Shown here: piece after piece, positions 16,408-26,117 of the stretch
How positions within the stretch are numbered: the stretch's first letter is position 1
Layout of the letters: each line of letters starts with the position of its first letter
NCBI RefSeq assembly: GCF_003600685.1
Contig: NZ_CP032084.1
Coordinates: 3,162,001 to 3,226,000, forward strand
Source: Achromobacter sp. B7
GTDB taxonomy: Bacteria > Pseudomonadota > Gammaproteobacteria > Burkholderiales > Burkholderiaceae_B
Direction of reading: 5' to 3'
Length of the DNA stretch: 64,000 nucleotides
The notes under the pieces: generated by a model
Database searches by the model: none
What the model was told of the DNA's origin: nothing
The model's input: only the letters and a program-made list of their open reading frames with translations
Made by a program: the position numbers and the translations under genes

Positions 16408-16484
16408 CCGTCGGCGCTGCTTTTTTTCCCCGTAAAATCCCGCAGTCGGCAACACGTGTCGGCACTACGCTGATACCCGCCGGG

Positions 16485-17633
16485 ATGCACGTCGATCTCT
16501 ACACCCTTTATTTCCTAGTCATCGGAACGCTGCTTGCCAGCGCCGGCATGACCTATTGGGAACACCGGACCAACGCCAAGCGCGGCAAACAACTGCGGCG
16601 GCTGGCCACAGGCTTTGCCACCATCGCCGTCGGCTGTACCGGGGTGGTGCTGCGCGGGTATCTGCCCGCCTGGCTGGGCCCGGCCTTAAGCAACCTGGTC
16701 ATCCTTGGCGGCTATCTGCTTGTGCTGCAAGGCGTGGCCGCCTTCAACGGCCGGCGCTATCGCGGCGGGTCGGTGGCATTGCTGGTCGTCATGGCGTTGA
16801 TCTGGGCCATCGCCGGGACCCGTTGGCAAGGCCTCGTCTGGGCCTACGTCAGCGCGGCGCCCATCGCCATCGCGTCCGCGTTGACCGCCTGGGAAATGTG
16901 GCGCTGCACGCCCATGAAGGCGCTGACGCCGCGCCGCTTTGTCGTCGGCATCGCCGGCATCCATGCGTTGTTCTACGCCTTTCGGGCGCTGATCCTGCCC
17001 TGGCTCGTTGCCCGCCACGGGGCGTCCGTGCAGGGTGCGGCCAGCAGCATCACGATGTACGAAGGCGTGCTGTATTCCGTGTTGCTGCCCATGGCGTTGC
17101 TCAAGCTGGTGCGCGAAGAAGCGCATGGGCAACTGCTGCTCGAATCGCAGACCGACTACCTGACCCGCCTGGGCAACCGCCGCTGGTTCTTCGAGGAAGG
17201 CGCGCGGCTGCTGCGAACCAAGGGCGCACAGCAGCCGGCCGCGGTGCTGGCCTTCGACCTGGACCACTTCAAGTCCATCAACGACCGCCACGGCCATCAG
17301 GCCGGCGATCAGGTGCTGAAGACGTTTGCCGATATCGCCCAGGGCGAGGCCGGAGCGGGCGTACTGCTGGCCCGCATCGGTGGCGAGGAATTCGCCGCCT
17401 TGCTGCTGGGAGACGACGCGCGCCGCGCACAAGCGCTGGGTGAGACGGTCGCGCGGCGCTTCGCCGAATCCACGTCCGAACCCGGCGACCGCAGCGCAAT
17501 CCGCGCCACGGTCAGCATCGGCCTGGCGTCTTACGAATGTGACGTGCCGCCGCTGGCCGACAGCCTGGCGGCGGCCGATCGCGCGCTGTACCGTGCCAAG
17601 GCAATGGGCGGCAACCGGCTGGAACTGGCGTAG
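16485..17633 (+). CDS. Membrane-bound diguanylate cyclase (GGDEF)
   Basis: This 382-residue protein begins with six to seven hydrophobic helices (residues about 5-210) forming a membrane sensor region, followed by a GGDEF domain. The domain shows DYLTRLGNRRWF, FDLDHFKSINDRHGHQAGD and the active-site loop RIGGEEF near residue 304, so it should condense two GTP into cyclic di-GMP. No RxxD inhibitory site is visible five residues before the loop, so simple product inhibition is unlikely. The start has a typical MHVDLYTLYFLV membrane entry. It is convergent with the rhodanese gene. Confidence 0.92.
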   Translation: MHVDLYTLYFLVIGTLLASAGMTYWEHRTNAKRGKQLRRLATGFATIAVGCTGVVLRGYLPAWLGPALSNLVILGGYLLVLQGVAAFNGRRYRGGSVALLVVMALIWAIAGTRWQGLVWAYVSAAPIAIASALTAWEMWRCTPMKALTPRRFVVGIAGIHALFYAFRALILPWLVARHGASVQGAASSITMYEGVLYSVLLPMALLKLVREEAHGQLLLESQTDYLTRLGNRRWFFEEGARLLRTKGAQQPAAVLAFDLDHFKSINDRHGHQAGDQVLKTFADIAQGEAGAGVLLARIGGEEFAALLLGDDARRAQALGETVARRFAESTSEPGDRSAIRATVSIGLASYECDVPPLADSLAAADRALYRAKAMGGNRLELA

Positions 17634-17688
17634 CGCCCGCGCGCCGGTAAAGATAGCGGGCGTAGCGCTACCTCGCTTGCCCCCCTCC

Positions 17689-19935
17689 TTATCGCGCAGC
17701 GGGAATCAAGCGGATGTGTTCGCTGCCGTCGCGCTCCAGCTGCGCCACCAGCCCCAACTCCCAATCCAGGTACTCCCGAAATCCTTCGTCGCGCGCCGAC
17801 AGGTCTTCAAAAAGATAGGGGCTGATGCTCTGATCGTCATCGCCGGTCAGCACACCCGCCGCGCCGGTGTCCAAGGCCAAACCCTGCGCCTTCCAGGCCC
17901 GGGTTCCGCCCAGCAGATACTGCACCGCGTGCTTGCCGCGCCACGCCAATTCGGCGGCCACCACGCTGGCCAACACGCCGTCGGACGACGTCAACACCAC
18001 GGTGCGATGATCGTCGGGCGACAGGAACTGCGCCAATCTGTCCGGCGCCGCAAAGCGCGCGCCCGGCACATGGCCGCGCTCGTAGGCCACGCGCGATTCC
18101 ACGTCAAACACAATCACTTCATCCGCATCCAGTGCCGCGCGCAGCGCCTGTGGCCGCACGCTGGCCGCCTCGGGCCGATGGCGCAACACACGGCGCGGCT
18201 CGGAACCGCTTTGCAGCGCGGCCCACGCCGGCGGCTGATACAGATAGACTTCCACCGCGCCCAGTTGCGCCAACCATGCGCCCGTCGTCAACGCCCGCAC
18301 GCCATCCCAATCCGCCAGCACCACGCGCGCGCGGCGGGTCGCCAGATAGTCGTCGGTGGCCTGCACCAGTTGCCCGCCCGGCGCCCAGCGCCAGCCTTCC
18401 AGGTGCCCCGTTTCGTATTCCTCGCGCGTGCGCACATCAAACTTGTACAGCGTGCGCGTGTCCTGCTCGGCCTCAAAGGCATGCAGGGTCGCTGCATCCA
18501 CATAGCCGATGCCGGCGCGCTGCGCGACGTCGCGCGCCTGCTGCCGCGCCGCATCCCGCGCGGCTTCGCCCGGCTCGGGCAAGGCCGCGTGGCGGCCATA
18601 GGCCAGCTCGCGCCCGGACAGCAGCCACTGCATCGTGCCATTGCGCAACGAGGCCACCCGGTTCGGAATGCCCGCGTCGATCAGCGTCTGCGCGCCCACG
18701 ATACTGCGCGTGCGTCCCGCGCAATTGACGACCACGAACGTGTTCGGGTCCGGCGCCAGCTCGCGGATGCGATAGACCAGTTCAGCGCCCGGCAGGCTGT
18801 GCGAGAACGGCAGCGTGAAGTGATGGAATTCCTCGGGCGTGCGGCTATCGACCACGACGATATCGTCACCGCGCGAGATGCGTTCGTGCAGCTCGTCCAC
18901 ATCGATCCAGGGCGTTTGCTTTTCATGTTCGATGACTTCGCCGAACGCCTTGCTGGGCACGTTGGTTCCGGTAAACACCTCCAGCCCGGCACGCGCCCAG
19001 CCATCCGTGCCGCCGGCCAGCACGGACACGTCCGACCAACCCAAACGCGTCAGCTTGGCGGCGGCCAGGTGGGCCTGCGATTCGTCGTCGTCCACCAGCA
19101 CGATGCGGGTGTCGCGCCGGGGCACCAGCCGGTCGGCCAACACTTCAAGCCGCCATAGCGGCGCGGGCACGGCGTACAGCAGATGGCGACGGGCATAGCG
19201 GCCCGCCTCGCGCACATCCAGCACGGCGATCTCGGCGTCACCGCGCAGCGCCTCTTGCAAGGCGTCGGGCGACACGCGCGCGTGGTAGATGGCGGCCGGC
19301 GGCGAGAACGTACGGTACGTGCCGCCGGCCGTGCTTTCAAACACCACCCGACCGTGCAGCCGGTCCAGCGCCAGGCCGTAGAAATGCAGGTGCGCGCCGG
19401 CCTCGTCGCCGATCAGTTCAATGGTGTGCACATCGTTCGGCCCCAGCACGATGGAACTGCCCGGCCCCACGTCCACGCGGCGCACATGGGTCAGCGCGTC
19501 ACGCAAGGGGTCGGCCGTGGGCGCGCGGCGATAGACCTCGTTGCGCTCGTTGCCGTGCACGCCGGCAATGATGGCCCAGGTGGTGTGGTCGTGCGGCGGC
19601 TGGGCCTTGCCGGCCTCGCCCAGCGACAGGTAGAGCGCATAGCCGCCGTCCACGTCTTCCGCCAGGCGGTACAGCGTACCGGGACGGTCCGCTACCAGCG
19701 GAAATTCCTCTGCCGGAAACAAGTCGCGTCGGCTGCCCAATGCCTGCAACAAGGCGGCGGCCTCGGCCAGCTGCTGGGGCGAGGCGCGTGCCGCGTCGGG
19801 CACGCGCTTGCGCACGTCGGCGATGAATTCGCGCACGGCCTGCGCGCGCTCGGTGTGCTTGCCGGTGGCCGGGCTGGCGGCTCGGCTGGCCGTTTGGCTG
19901 GCAGTTTGGCTGGCCGTTTGGTAAGAGGTGCTCAT
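17689..19935 (-). CDS. Cupin (cysteine dioxygenase-like) fused to four rhodanese domains
   Basis: This 748-residue cytoplasmic protein has an N-terminal cysteine-dioxygenase-like cupin (residues about 30-200) with possible iron ligands in PPHDHTTW (His115, His117) and His170, followed by four rhodanese repeats starting near 220, 340, 475 and 590. Only the second repeat keeps a catalytic-loop cysteine (NCAGRTRS, Cys405). The equivalent loops of the others read VDDDES, ADWDG and TSSDG. It probably links thiol oxidation to persulfide or sulfane-sulfur transfer. Residues 7-18 are a TASQ repeat. The Shine-Dalgarno is weak. Confidence 0.87.
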   Translation of the reverse strand: MSTSYQTASQTASQTASRAASPATGKHTERAQAVREFIADVRKRVPDAARASPQQLAEAAALLQALGSRRDLFPAEEFPLVADRPGTLYRLAEDVDGGYALYLSLGEAGKAQPPHDHTTWAIIAGVHGNERNEVYRRAPTADPLRDALTHVRRVDVGPGSSIVLGPNDVHTIELIGDEAGAHLHFYGLALDRLHGRVVFESTAGGTYRTFSPPAAIYHARVSPDALQEALRGDAEIAVLDVREAGRYARRHLLYAVPAPLWRLEVLADRLVPRRDTRIVLVDDDESQAHLAAAKLTRLGWSDVSVLAGGTDGWARAGLEVFTGTNVPSKAFGEVIEHEKQTPWIDVDELHERISRGDDIVVVDSRTPEEFHHFTLPFSHSLPGAELVYRIRELAPDPNTFVVVNCAGRTRSIVGAQTLIDAGIPNRVASLRNGTMQWLLSGRELAYGRHAALPEPGEAARDAARQQARDVAQRAGIGYVDAATLHAFEAEQDTRTLYKFDVRTREEYETGHLEGWRWAPGGQLVQATDDYLATRRARVVLADWDGVRALTTGAWLAQLGAVEVYLYQPPAWAALQSGSEPRRVLRHRPEAASVRPQALRAALDADEVIVFDVESRVAYERGHVPGARFAAPDRLAQFLSPDDHRTVVLTSSDGVLASVVAAELAWRGKHAVQYLLGGTRAWKAQGLALDTGAAGVLTGDDDQSISPYLFEDLSARDEGFREYLDWELGLVAQLERDGSEHIRLIPAAR
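19872..19919. repeat. Four 12-base tandem units at the 5' end of the cupin-rhodanese gene
   Basis: The units GGCTGGCGGCTC, GGCTGGCCGTTT, GGCTGGCAGTTT and GGCTGGCCGTTT encode the TASQ-type repeat just after the start codon on the minus strand. The unit length preserves frame. Confidence 0.8.
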
Positions 19936-20157
19936 GAGGTGACCCGCGGTGTCGGATAAGGGAATGGCTGAGGCTACGTGCCCCGTGCGCCGCCGACAAC
20001 GTAGAAATGCGTCTATGGATATGCGAACCGTTGTCGCACGGGTTCCGGCGCGCCCTATCTGGAATCGCCCGGCCCGAAATATCAGAGAAGTTCTATAGAC
20101 GGCCGGGTGGCGGCCTGCGCAAGATGATCAGTCAACCTGACTCGTCCGGAGGCGCCT

Positions 20158-22860
20158 GTGTCATCGCACGCGAACGATTTTCGTTTTAGTTTTACGCCCG
20201 CCAGTGGCGCGGCATTCGACGTCATTGAATTCACGCTGGACGAAGCGCTGTCCGAGACCTATCGGCTATGCGTGGAGTTGTCCAGCTTTGATCCCGCGGT
20301 GGATTTCGGCGCGTTGCTGGATCAGCCTGCGCTCTTCACGATATGGCGCGGGGCGGTGGCTGTGCGGCACGTGCACGGCGTCGTCACCGAATTTGTCCAG
20401 GGCGACACGGGCTTTCGGCGCACGCGGTATCGGCTGGTGCTGGAACCGTCATTGGCGCGCGCCGCGCTGTGTTCCGATTGGCGCATCTACCAGCATCTGT
20501 CCGCGCCCGAGATCCTGGCTGACGTCATCAAACGGCAGGGGATTACCGATTACGAACAGGTGACGACGCAGGAACACCTGCCGCGCGAATACTGTGTGCA
20601 GGCCGGCGACACCGACTTGGCGTTTCTGGACAGGCTGGCGGCAGAAGAAGGCTATTTCTACCGCTATGCGCATTCGGAGCATGGGCACCGTTTGATTCAC
20701 GGTGACCGGGTTTATATCCACGGCGAGATCGCGGGCGGGCCGGTGGTTTACAACCCGATGCCGGGAGGCGATCAGGCAGAACCCGCGTTGCATCGGTTTT
20801 CTTATGCCGAGCGCGTGCGCACCGCCGTGCAGACGCAGCGCGACTACACCTACACGCATCCGCGCTACAGCCAGGAACATTCGCCGGTTGCATCGGATCT
20901 TTCTCATCAGGATGCCCGCTACGAACGCTACGACTACCCCGGCCGCTACAAACGCGACGAGGCGGGTCAGCCGTTTACCCTGGCCCGTTTGCTGGGACAC
21001 CGCCGCGATGCGCGCGTTGCACTGGTCGAAGGGGATGACGCGCGCTTGATTCCTGGCGTGGCGTTCGATCTTGTCGGTCATCCTCGCGAAGATTGGAACC
21101 ACGGTTGGCGACCGGTGCGGATGCAACATCGGGGCGTGCAGCCTGCCAGCCAGGAAGAAGACGGGTTCGGAGCCGAATACGGTCAGCAAGGCGGACTGGG
21201 CGAAGGCCTGATGCACCGCTCGGAATATCGCCCGGAGCACGGCACACAATACCGCTACACCGCTGAACTGGTTCCCGACAAGGTCGATTGGAAGCCCGAG
21301 CCCCTACCCAAACCCCGCATCGACGGCCACCAGATGGCGACGGTGGTTGGCCCGCCCAATGAAGAAATCTATTGCGACGACTGGGGCCGCGTCAAAGTCC
21401 AATTCCCGTGGGATCGCGTAGGCAAGCACAACGAACATAGCCCGTGCTGGATTCGCGTATCGCAGAACTGGGCCGGTGCGCAGTGGGGTCATATGGCGAT
21501 ACCTCGCATCGGACAAGAGGTCATCGTGCAATTCGCAAACGGCGACCCGGACCAGCCGCTGATAATCGGCAGAACTTTCCGGGCGACCAATCTGCCGCCC
21601 TATGAACTGCCGCGCCACAACGTCCTGAACACCATCAAGAGCAAGGAATTCCGGGGCAATCGCGCCAACGAATTGCGCTTGGATGACACGTCCGCGCAGA
21701 TCAGCGCGGCGTTGATGAGCGAACACGGCGACACGCAGCTGCATCTGGGGTATCTGACCCATCCGCGTCCAAGCGGTGGGCAAGCTCGCGGTGAAGGGTT
21801 CGAACTGCGCACGGACGAACATGGAGCGCTGCGGGCGGCGAAGGGACTGTTGCTGACGGCCGAGACGCAACTACACGCCAAGGGCGGGCAGTTGGATAGA
21901 TCCGATATCGTAGCGGCTTTGCAAGCGGCGCTGGAACTTGCCCGCAACCTGGGGGATTACGCCGAGAAGCATGAAGGCGTCGCCCACGACGCCCAGCCGC
22001 AGCAGTCACTATCGGATGCGGTGCGCGACCTGGGCCACGGCGCCAACAACCAGTCGGACGGTAACGGCCTAGGCGACGTTGGCGCCATCGCGCTAAGCGC
22101 GCCAGCCGGCATCGCCGCCGCCACGCCGGCCGGCATCGTGATGTCGGCCGGGGGCAATGTGGACAGCGTCGCGCAGCAGCATCAGCAGGTCAGCGCGGGC
22201 GACAAGATCGTGCTGAACGCGGGCGGCGATGTAGGCCTGTTCTCGCAAAGCGGCGCGCTGCGACAGATCGCGCATCAAGGCGAAATGCTGCTACAGGCGC
22301 AGCACAACGCCATTCGCATCCAGGCCGATCAAAGCGCGGAAATCACGTCCAGCCAACAACACGTGCTGATCGCCGCCGACAAACACATCACGCTGTTGTG
22401 CGGCGGGGCGACGATCAAGATTGCCGACGGCAACATCGAGCTGGGCATGCCGGGCACGTTTACGGTGAAGGCCGCCTCGCACAATTTCTCAGGCCCGGGC
22501 GGCCAAAGCGCCGCCCTGCCCGTCTTCAAATCCCCCGACGTCGCCGCCGGCGACTACGCCGGCCGGTTCCGCCTGCACAAGACCGACAACCGCCTGTTCG
22601 AACGTTATCGGTACCGCGTCATGACAGGCGCCACGCTGCTCCTGGAAGGCACCACCGACAACGACGGCGCGACGGATTTCCTGGACACCCCGCGCGCCCG
22701 CGACGTGCAGACCTACAAGACGATCATGCGCGAGGACCAGAAGATCCCAGACGACCCTGGGCAGCTCGCCGAGCGTGTCGACAACATCAATCCGCATCAC
22801 GCCGAGCACGGACCGATGGACGAAGCCTTTCTGGATTCCCACGTTGAAGGAGACCTCTGA
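20158..22860 (+). CDS. vgrG: Type VI secretion spike protein VgrG
   Basis: This 900-residue protein has the gp27-like half (residues about 10-370), the gp5-like OB fold (CDDWGRVKVQFPWD near 405 through QPLIIGRTF near 468) and a DUF2345 beta-helix region (about 590-770). A C-terminal extension from about 780 (YAGRFRLHKTDNRLFERY onwards) resembles a small transthyretin-like adaptor domain. VgrG trimers tip the Hcp tube and carry effectors. GTG at 20158 has GGAGG five bases upstream. Its stop shares one base with the first nuclease gene (TGATG), so that effector is almost surely its cargo. No other T6SS structural gene is in the window, so it is an orphan vgrG island. Confidence 0.95.
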   Translation: MSSHANDFRFSFTPASGAAFDVIEFTLDEALSETYRLCVELSSFDPAVDFGALLDQPALFTIWRGAVAVRHVHGVVTEFVQGDTGFRRTRYRLVLEPSLARAALCSDWRIYQHLSAPEILADVIKRQGITDYEQVTTQEHLPREYCVQAGDTDLAFLDRLAAEEGYFYRYAHSEHGHRLIHGDRVYIHGEIAGGPVVYNPMPGGDQAEPALHRFSYAERVRTAVQTQRDYTYTHPRYSQEHSPVASDLSHQDARYERYDYPGRYKRDEAGQPFTLARLLGHRRDARVALVEGDDARLIPGVAFDLVGHPREDWNHGWRPVRMQHRGVQPASQEEDGFGAEYGQQGGLGEGLMHRSEYRPEHGTQYRYTAELVPDKVDWKPEPLPKPRIDGHQMATVVGPPNEEIYCDDWGRVKVQFPWDRVGKHNEHSPCWIRVSQNWAGAQWGHMAIPRIGQEVIVQFANGDPDQPLIIGRTFRATNLPPYELPRHNVLNTIKSKEFRGNRANELRLDDTSAQISAALMSEHGDTQLHLGYLTHPRPSGGQARGEGFELRTDEHGALRAAKGLLLTAETQLHAKGGQLDRSDIVAALQAALELARNLGDYAEKHEGVAHDAQPQQSLSDAVRDLGHGANNQSDGNGLGDVGAIALSAPAGIAAATPAGIVMSAGGNVDSVAQQHQQVSAGDKIVLNAGGDVGLFSQSGALRQIAHQGEMLLQAQHNAIRIQADQSAEITSSQQHVLIAADKHITLLCGGATIKIADGNIELGMPGTFTVKAASHNFSGPGGQSAALPVFKSPDVAAGDYAGRFRLHKTDNRLFERYRYRVMTGATLLLEGTTDNDGATDFLDTPRARDVQTYKTIMREDQKIPDDPGQLAERVDNINPHHAEHGPMDEAFLDSHVEGDL

Positions 22861-23699
22861 TGGCCGCCCCCGCCGCCGCAGCCGCCCTCGTCTGGGGCTA
22901 CCGAGCCTATCGCGCCTACGCCGCGCACGAAACGGCCCAAACCGCCATTGAAACCGCCCAAACCTTGGCGCAAATCAATGAACGCAAGAAGGAAGTCCAA
23001 GCCATCCTTAAAGACACGATTCAGAACATGAAGGAAGAAATCGACGTCAAAAGCTCCACGTTTGTGCGCACCGGCGGCAACAGCACCGTGTCGCGCGGAC
23101 GCAGCGAACACGTGACCTACCGGCAATACATCGAACGCAGGATCCCCTTTCGGCCGGTGATCAGCACGGTATGCCAATGGGCGCTGAAGTCACCGTTGAC
23201 GGTGCCCCGACGTCTGCGCAAGAAGATTCGGGGCGAATTCATCGACACCACGATAGATATCGCACTGAAACAAACCACCGCGTCGTTGGTGTTTGAAGTG
23301 GTTGATGACTTGTTGAAATGGGAAAGCCCGCTCAAGGCGGAGCCGGTCTACGACGGCACGTCTTACAAGGCGATGCTGGGAGAGCCTTCCACACGTCCGA
23401 AGCGCATCAGCGAGGTATTCCCCTTCTGGCCCCGCCCTAAGGGCAGCCTGGCCCCGGATCTTGTAATCGTTGAATACAGGCAGCAGCCGTTTGACGTGGG
23501 CAACGTGTTCGCGGCGGTGGAAATCAAGTTTCCGAAGGACTGGGTAAAGCGCGACCAAATGAAGGACTACGTCAGCCTGATGGGCGGCGACGTCCAAAAG
23601 GTTGTGCTGCTTCGAGTACCGGAAGACTGCACCGGAGCTTCCGGCTCGGCGCGCACATCCGGCGCAAAGCCAGGCCATTCAAGCCGGAGCGGAAAATGA
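22860..23699 (+). CDS. Putative T6SS nuclease effector 1 (VRR-NUC-like)
   Basis: This 279-residue protein has an Ala-rich, YRAYRAY-containing N-terminus (residues 1-22), a charged helical stretch (25-65), and a C-terminal PD-(D/E)XK core: PDLVIVEY with Asp200, then AAVEIKF with Glu221 and Lys223, then DQMKDYV with Gln233. The D...ExK...Q order is that of VRR-NUC nucleases, a fold reported for antibacterial T6SS effectors, so it probably cuts DNA in rival cells. It starts on the last base of vgrG and overlaps the immunity gene by 4 bases. There is no signal peptide, as expected for a spike-delivered effector. Activity is inferred. Confidence 0.78.
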   Translation: MAAPAAAAALVWGYRAYRAYAAHETAQTAIETAQTLAQINERKKEVQAILKDTIQNMKEEIDVKSSTFVRTGGNSTVSRGRSEHVTYRQYIERRIPFRPVISTVCQWALKSPLTVPRRLRKKIRGEFIDTTIDIALKQTTASLVFEVVDDLLKWESPLKAEPVYDGTSYKAMLGEPSTRPKRISEVFPFWPRPKGSLAPDLVIVEYRQQPFDVGNVFAAVEIKFPKDWVKRDQMKDYVSLMGGDVQKVVLLRVPEDCTGASGSARTSGAKPGHSSRSGK

Positions 23700-25267
23700 G
23701 TACTACCCACCCATTGATCGACGATCAGGATCTGGCCGGCATGATCGAAGACCTGAAGAAATGGCCAAACACTGCCATTCACAACGGGTCTTTTGAACTG
23801 TCTGTCAGCCCGTTTCTCACCTTCTATTTCAACTACGACCGCGATCAATATCAGCGCACAACGCTGGACCTGATCGACGTGCACGAGTCGTTTGAAAGCC
23901 TGTTAGGCCATCCTTACACGGTCGCGACACACCCGCGTTCAGAAAGACCCCATCGGTACGGCTCGGAGCGCCTGGGCGAACTGCGAGACTGGGCCCGGAA
24001 AACTCCCGTAGACAAGAATTTCACCGTCAACTTTACGGACGAAGCCGAACACAAAAGCTCGCCCACCCATGGCGCATATCTATGGAGAGCTTCCGACTGG
24101 GGCGGTGGCGACCAAAACTATTCATCGCTTCAGCTCTATTTTCGATGGCGCTGGTGGTTGGCCAACAAAGGGGCGTGGCGGCAATTCGTCCTTGACGCCA
24201 TCGCTCGGTTAAAGCCGGCTCAGGTCTACAGCGGCTTTGCGATGGCGAACCCGCTGGAGTTTGGCATGCGCTCGGAGGTGGCCGTGTGGGATCGGGCGCT
24301 GACGCCGCATTTCTATGGCTTGGACACGGATGACACGTTCGGCATGACGTTCATGCCACAGCTGCCTGCCGGCATACGCCCGCCCACCTGGGGCTTCTTT
24401 CTGTCCGACATTTGGCGCGAGAAGCTGGACATCTCGCGCGACGAGGTTGTTGCCCAGCTTTCCGATTCCCGCATCCGAATCGACACCCTCAGCTGCGGCC
24501 AATGGATAGAACTTGGCCCGCAACCGGAACTCTATCCCGTCGAAGACGGTGTGCCCGAGCTCCCCGTGTTGGCCAACCGTTTACTTCGCCGTATCCGCCA
24601 TCCTTTGCTGGACCTGGTGGGCTCTGGCGAATGGGATGGCGACCCCAACGAGCGCTTCGATCGCCGCGACACGCAGCGTTGGCTGGCCCGGTTTGACGAC
24701 GACAGTGATTGGCCAACTCCTGAAATCCGAGGCCGCACCCCGGGCCCGGCGCCTGCCGAACCCACCCCCACCCATGTCGTCGTCGGCGAAGACATCCCGT
24801 CGGACGGCTGGTGGTACACGCTGGCAAAGACAGGCTCGCGCCAGTACTTCAAGGCCGGCGAGCCGGCGCCGGCCATCCATCAAGGCCCATCGCGCGGCCG
24901 CGTCATCTGGCAACGCGACATCGATCAACGCCCACCCGAAGCCGAAGCGGCGCGCCAGGCCGAAACCGGTCAGTTGGCCCCACGGGGCGGTCAATGGCGT
25001 GGCGACGAAAAAGGCGAAGTCCTGTGCGTGGTCGCCAAGCATGAGGTGCTGCCCTCATATCAAGGCCGATCCCTTATCTGGCACTGGATGCACGACACCG
25101 CCCAACGCGCCGCCGCCCGCGTGCGCTCTGGGCAGCCATGCCCCTATCCCGGCACGTGGACCTGCGAAGAACACCCTACGGGTCCAAGAACTTTCGCTTA
25201 TCAAACCCCCATGCCACAAGTGAACGGGCAGGACGTGACGTGGGCACTGGTTTCTTTCTTACGCTAG
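23696..25267 (+). CDS. Putative T6SS immunity protein 1 (DUF3396-like with extra C-terminal domain)
   Basis: This 523-residue protein follows effector 1 with an ATGA overlap. Residues about 15-340 match the DUF3396 / type VI immunity family pattern (FYFNYDRDQY, PAQVYSGFAMANPLEFG, PPTWGFFLSDIWREKL). Residues 360-523 form a second domain with GEDIPSDGWWYTLAKTGS, RGRVIWQRDID and a CPYPGTWTC motif (Cys482, Cys489) that is absent from one relative in this array. It would neutralise the neighbouring nuclease in the producing cell. No signal peptide is seen, consistent with protection in the cytoplasm. The pairing is inferred from overlap and from known DUF3396 immunity roles. Confidence 0.8.
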   Translation: MSTTHPLIDDQDLAGMIEDLKKWPNTAIHNGSFELSVSPFLTFYFNYDRDQYQRTTLDLIDVHESFESLLGHPYTVATHPRSERPHRYGSERLGELRDWARKTPVDKNFTVNFTDEAEHKSSPTHGAYLWRASDWGGGDQNYSSLQLYFRWRWWLANKGAWRQFVLDAIARLKPAQVYSGFAMANPLEFGMRSEVAVWDRALTPHFYGLDTDDTFGMTFMPQLPAGIRPPTWGFFLSDIWREKLDISRDEVVAQLSDSRIRIDTLSCGQWIELGPQPELYPVEDGVPELPVLANRLLRRIRHPLLDLVGSGEWDGDPNERFDRRDTQRWLARFDDDSDWPTPEIRGRTPGPAPAEPTPTHVVVGEDIPSDGWWYTLAKTGSRQYFKAGEPAPAIHQGPSRGRVIWQRDIDQRPPEAEAARQAETGQLAPRGGQWRGDEKGEVLCVVAKHEVLPSYQGRSLIWHWMHDTAQRAAARVRSGQPCPYPGTWTCEEHPTGPRTFAYQTPMPQVNGQDVTWALVSFLR

Positions 25268-25277
25268 GAGACAAGCC

Positions 25278-26117
25278 ATGGCCGCCCCCGCCGCCGCAGC
25301 CGCCCTCGTCTGGGGCTACCGAGCCTATCGCGCCTACGCCGCGCACGAAGCGGCGCAAACCACCATCGAAGCCGCCGAAACCTTGGCGCAGATCAATGAC
25401 CGCAAGAAGGAAGTCCAAGCCATTCTTAAGGACGTGATCCAGAACATGAAGGAAGAAATCGACGTCAAAAGCTCCACGTTCGTGCGCACGGGCGGCAACA
25501 TCACCGTGTCGCGCGGACGTAGCGAAAACGTGACGTACCGGCAGTACATCGAACGCAAGATTCCCTTTCGGCCAGTGATCAGCACGGTATGCCAATGGGC
25601 GCTGAAGTCCCCGTTGACGGTGCCCCGACGCATACGCAAGAAGATACCGGGCGATGCTATTGAAACCACGATAGATATCGCGCTGAAACAAACCACCGCG
25701 TCGTTAGTGTTTGAGGTGGTTGATGATTTGTTGGCGTGGCAAAGCCCGTTGAAGGCAGAGCCGAATTACGACGGCACGTCTTACAAGGCGATGCTGGGAG
25801 AGCCTTCCACACGTCCGAAGCGCATCAGCCAGTACTTCCCATTCTGGCCGCGCCCTAGAGGAAGCTTGGCGCCGGATCTGGTCATCGTGGAATACCGCCA
25901 GCAACCGTTTGACGTGGACAACGTGTTCGCGGCAGTTGAAATCAAGTTTCCTAACGATTGGGCCAAGCCCGCACAGATGAAAAGCTACGTCAGGCTGATG
26001 GATGGCGATACCCACAAGGTGGCGCTACTTCGCGTACCAGAGGACTGCACCGGGTATCGCCCAGACCGGGGCAGCACGCGCGGGAAGCACGGACATTCAC
26101 CGAGGAGCGGAAAATGA
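25278..26117 (+). CDS. Putative T6SS nuclease effector 2 (VRR-NUC-like)
   Basis: This is a near-copy of effector 1, again 279 residues, with the same catalytic pattern (PDLVIVEY, AAVEIKF, AQMKSYV). Differences from copy 1 are scattered but gather at the C-terminus, where the last 20 residues after CTG are mostly different. The start has GGAGAC nine bases upstream, a context identical to that before effector 3. It overlaps immunity gene 2 by four bases. Both copies look functional by reading frame and active-site residues. Confidence 0.77.
   Translation: MAAPAAAAALVWGYRAYRAYAAHEAAQTTIEAAETLAQINDRKKEVQAILKDVIQNMKEEIDVKSSTFVRTGGNITVSRGRSENVTYRQYIERKIPFRPVISTVCQWALKSPLTVPRRIRKKIPGDAIETTIDIALKQTTASLVFEVVDDLLAWQSPLKAEPNYDGTSYKAMLGEPSTRPKRISQYFPFWPRPRGSLAPDLVIVEYRQQPFDVDNVFAAVEIKFPNDWAKPAQMKSYVRLMDGDTHKVALLRVPEDCTGYRPDRGSTRGKHGHSPRSGK

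Larger units (their letters stand above)
22860..25277. repeat. Tandem duplication unit 1 (effector 1 plus immunity 1)
   Basis: This 2418-base unit holds a nuclease effector gene (840 bases), a 4-base overlap, an immunity gene (1572 bases) and a 10-base spacer with GGAG. It is repeated at 25278-27695 with identical gene lengths. The last ~880 bases of the two units are nearly identical, while the 5' halves of the immunity genes are clearly diverged. Confidence 0.88.

Noticed and set aside
17326..19158. Plus-strand frame of 610 codons overlapping the GGDEF and cupin-rhodanese genes
   Set aside because: It is a shadow of two genes with full domain signatures.
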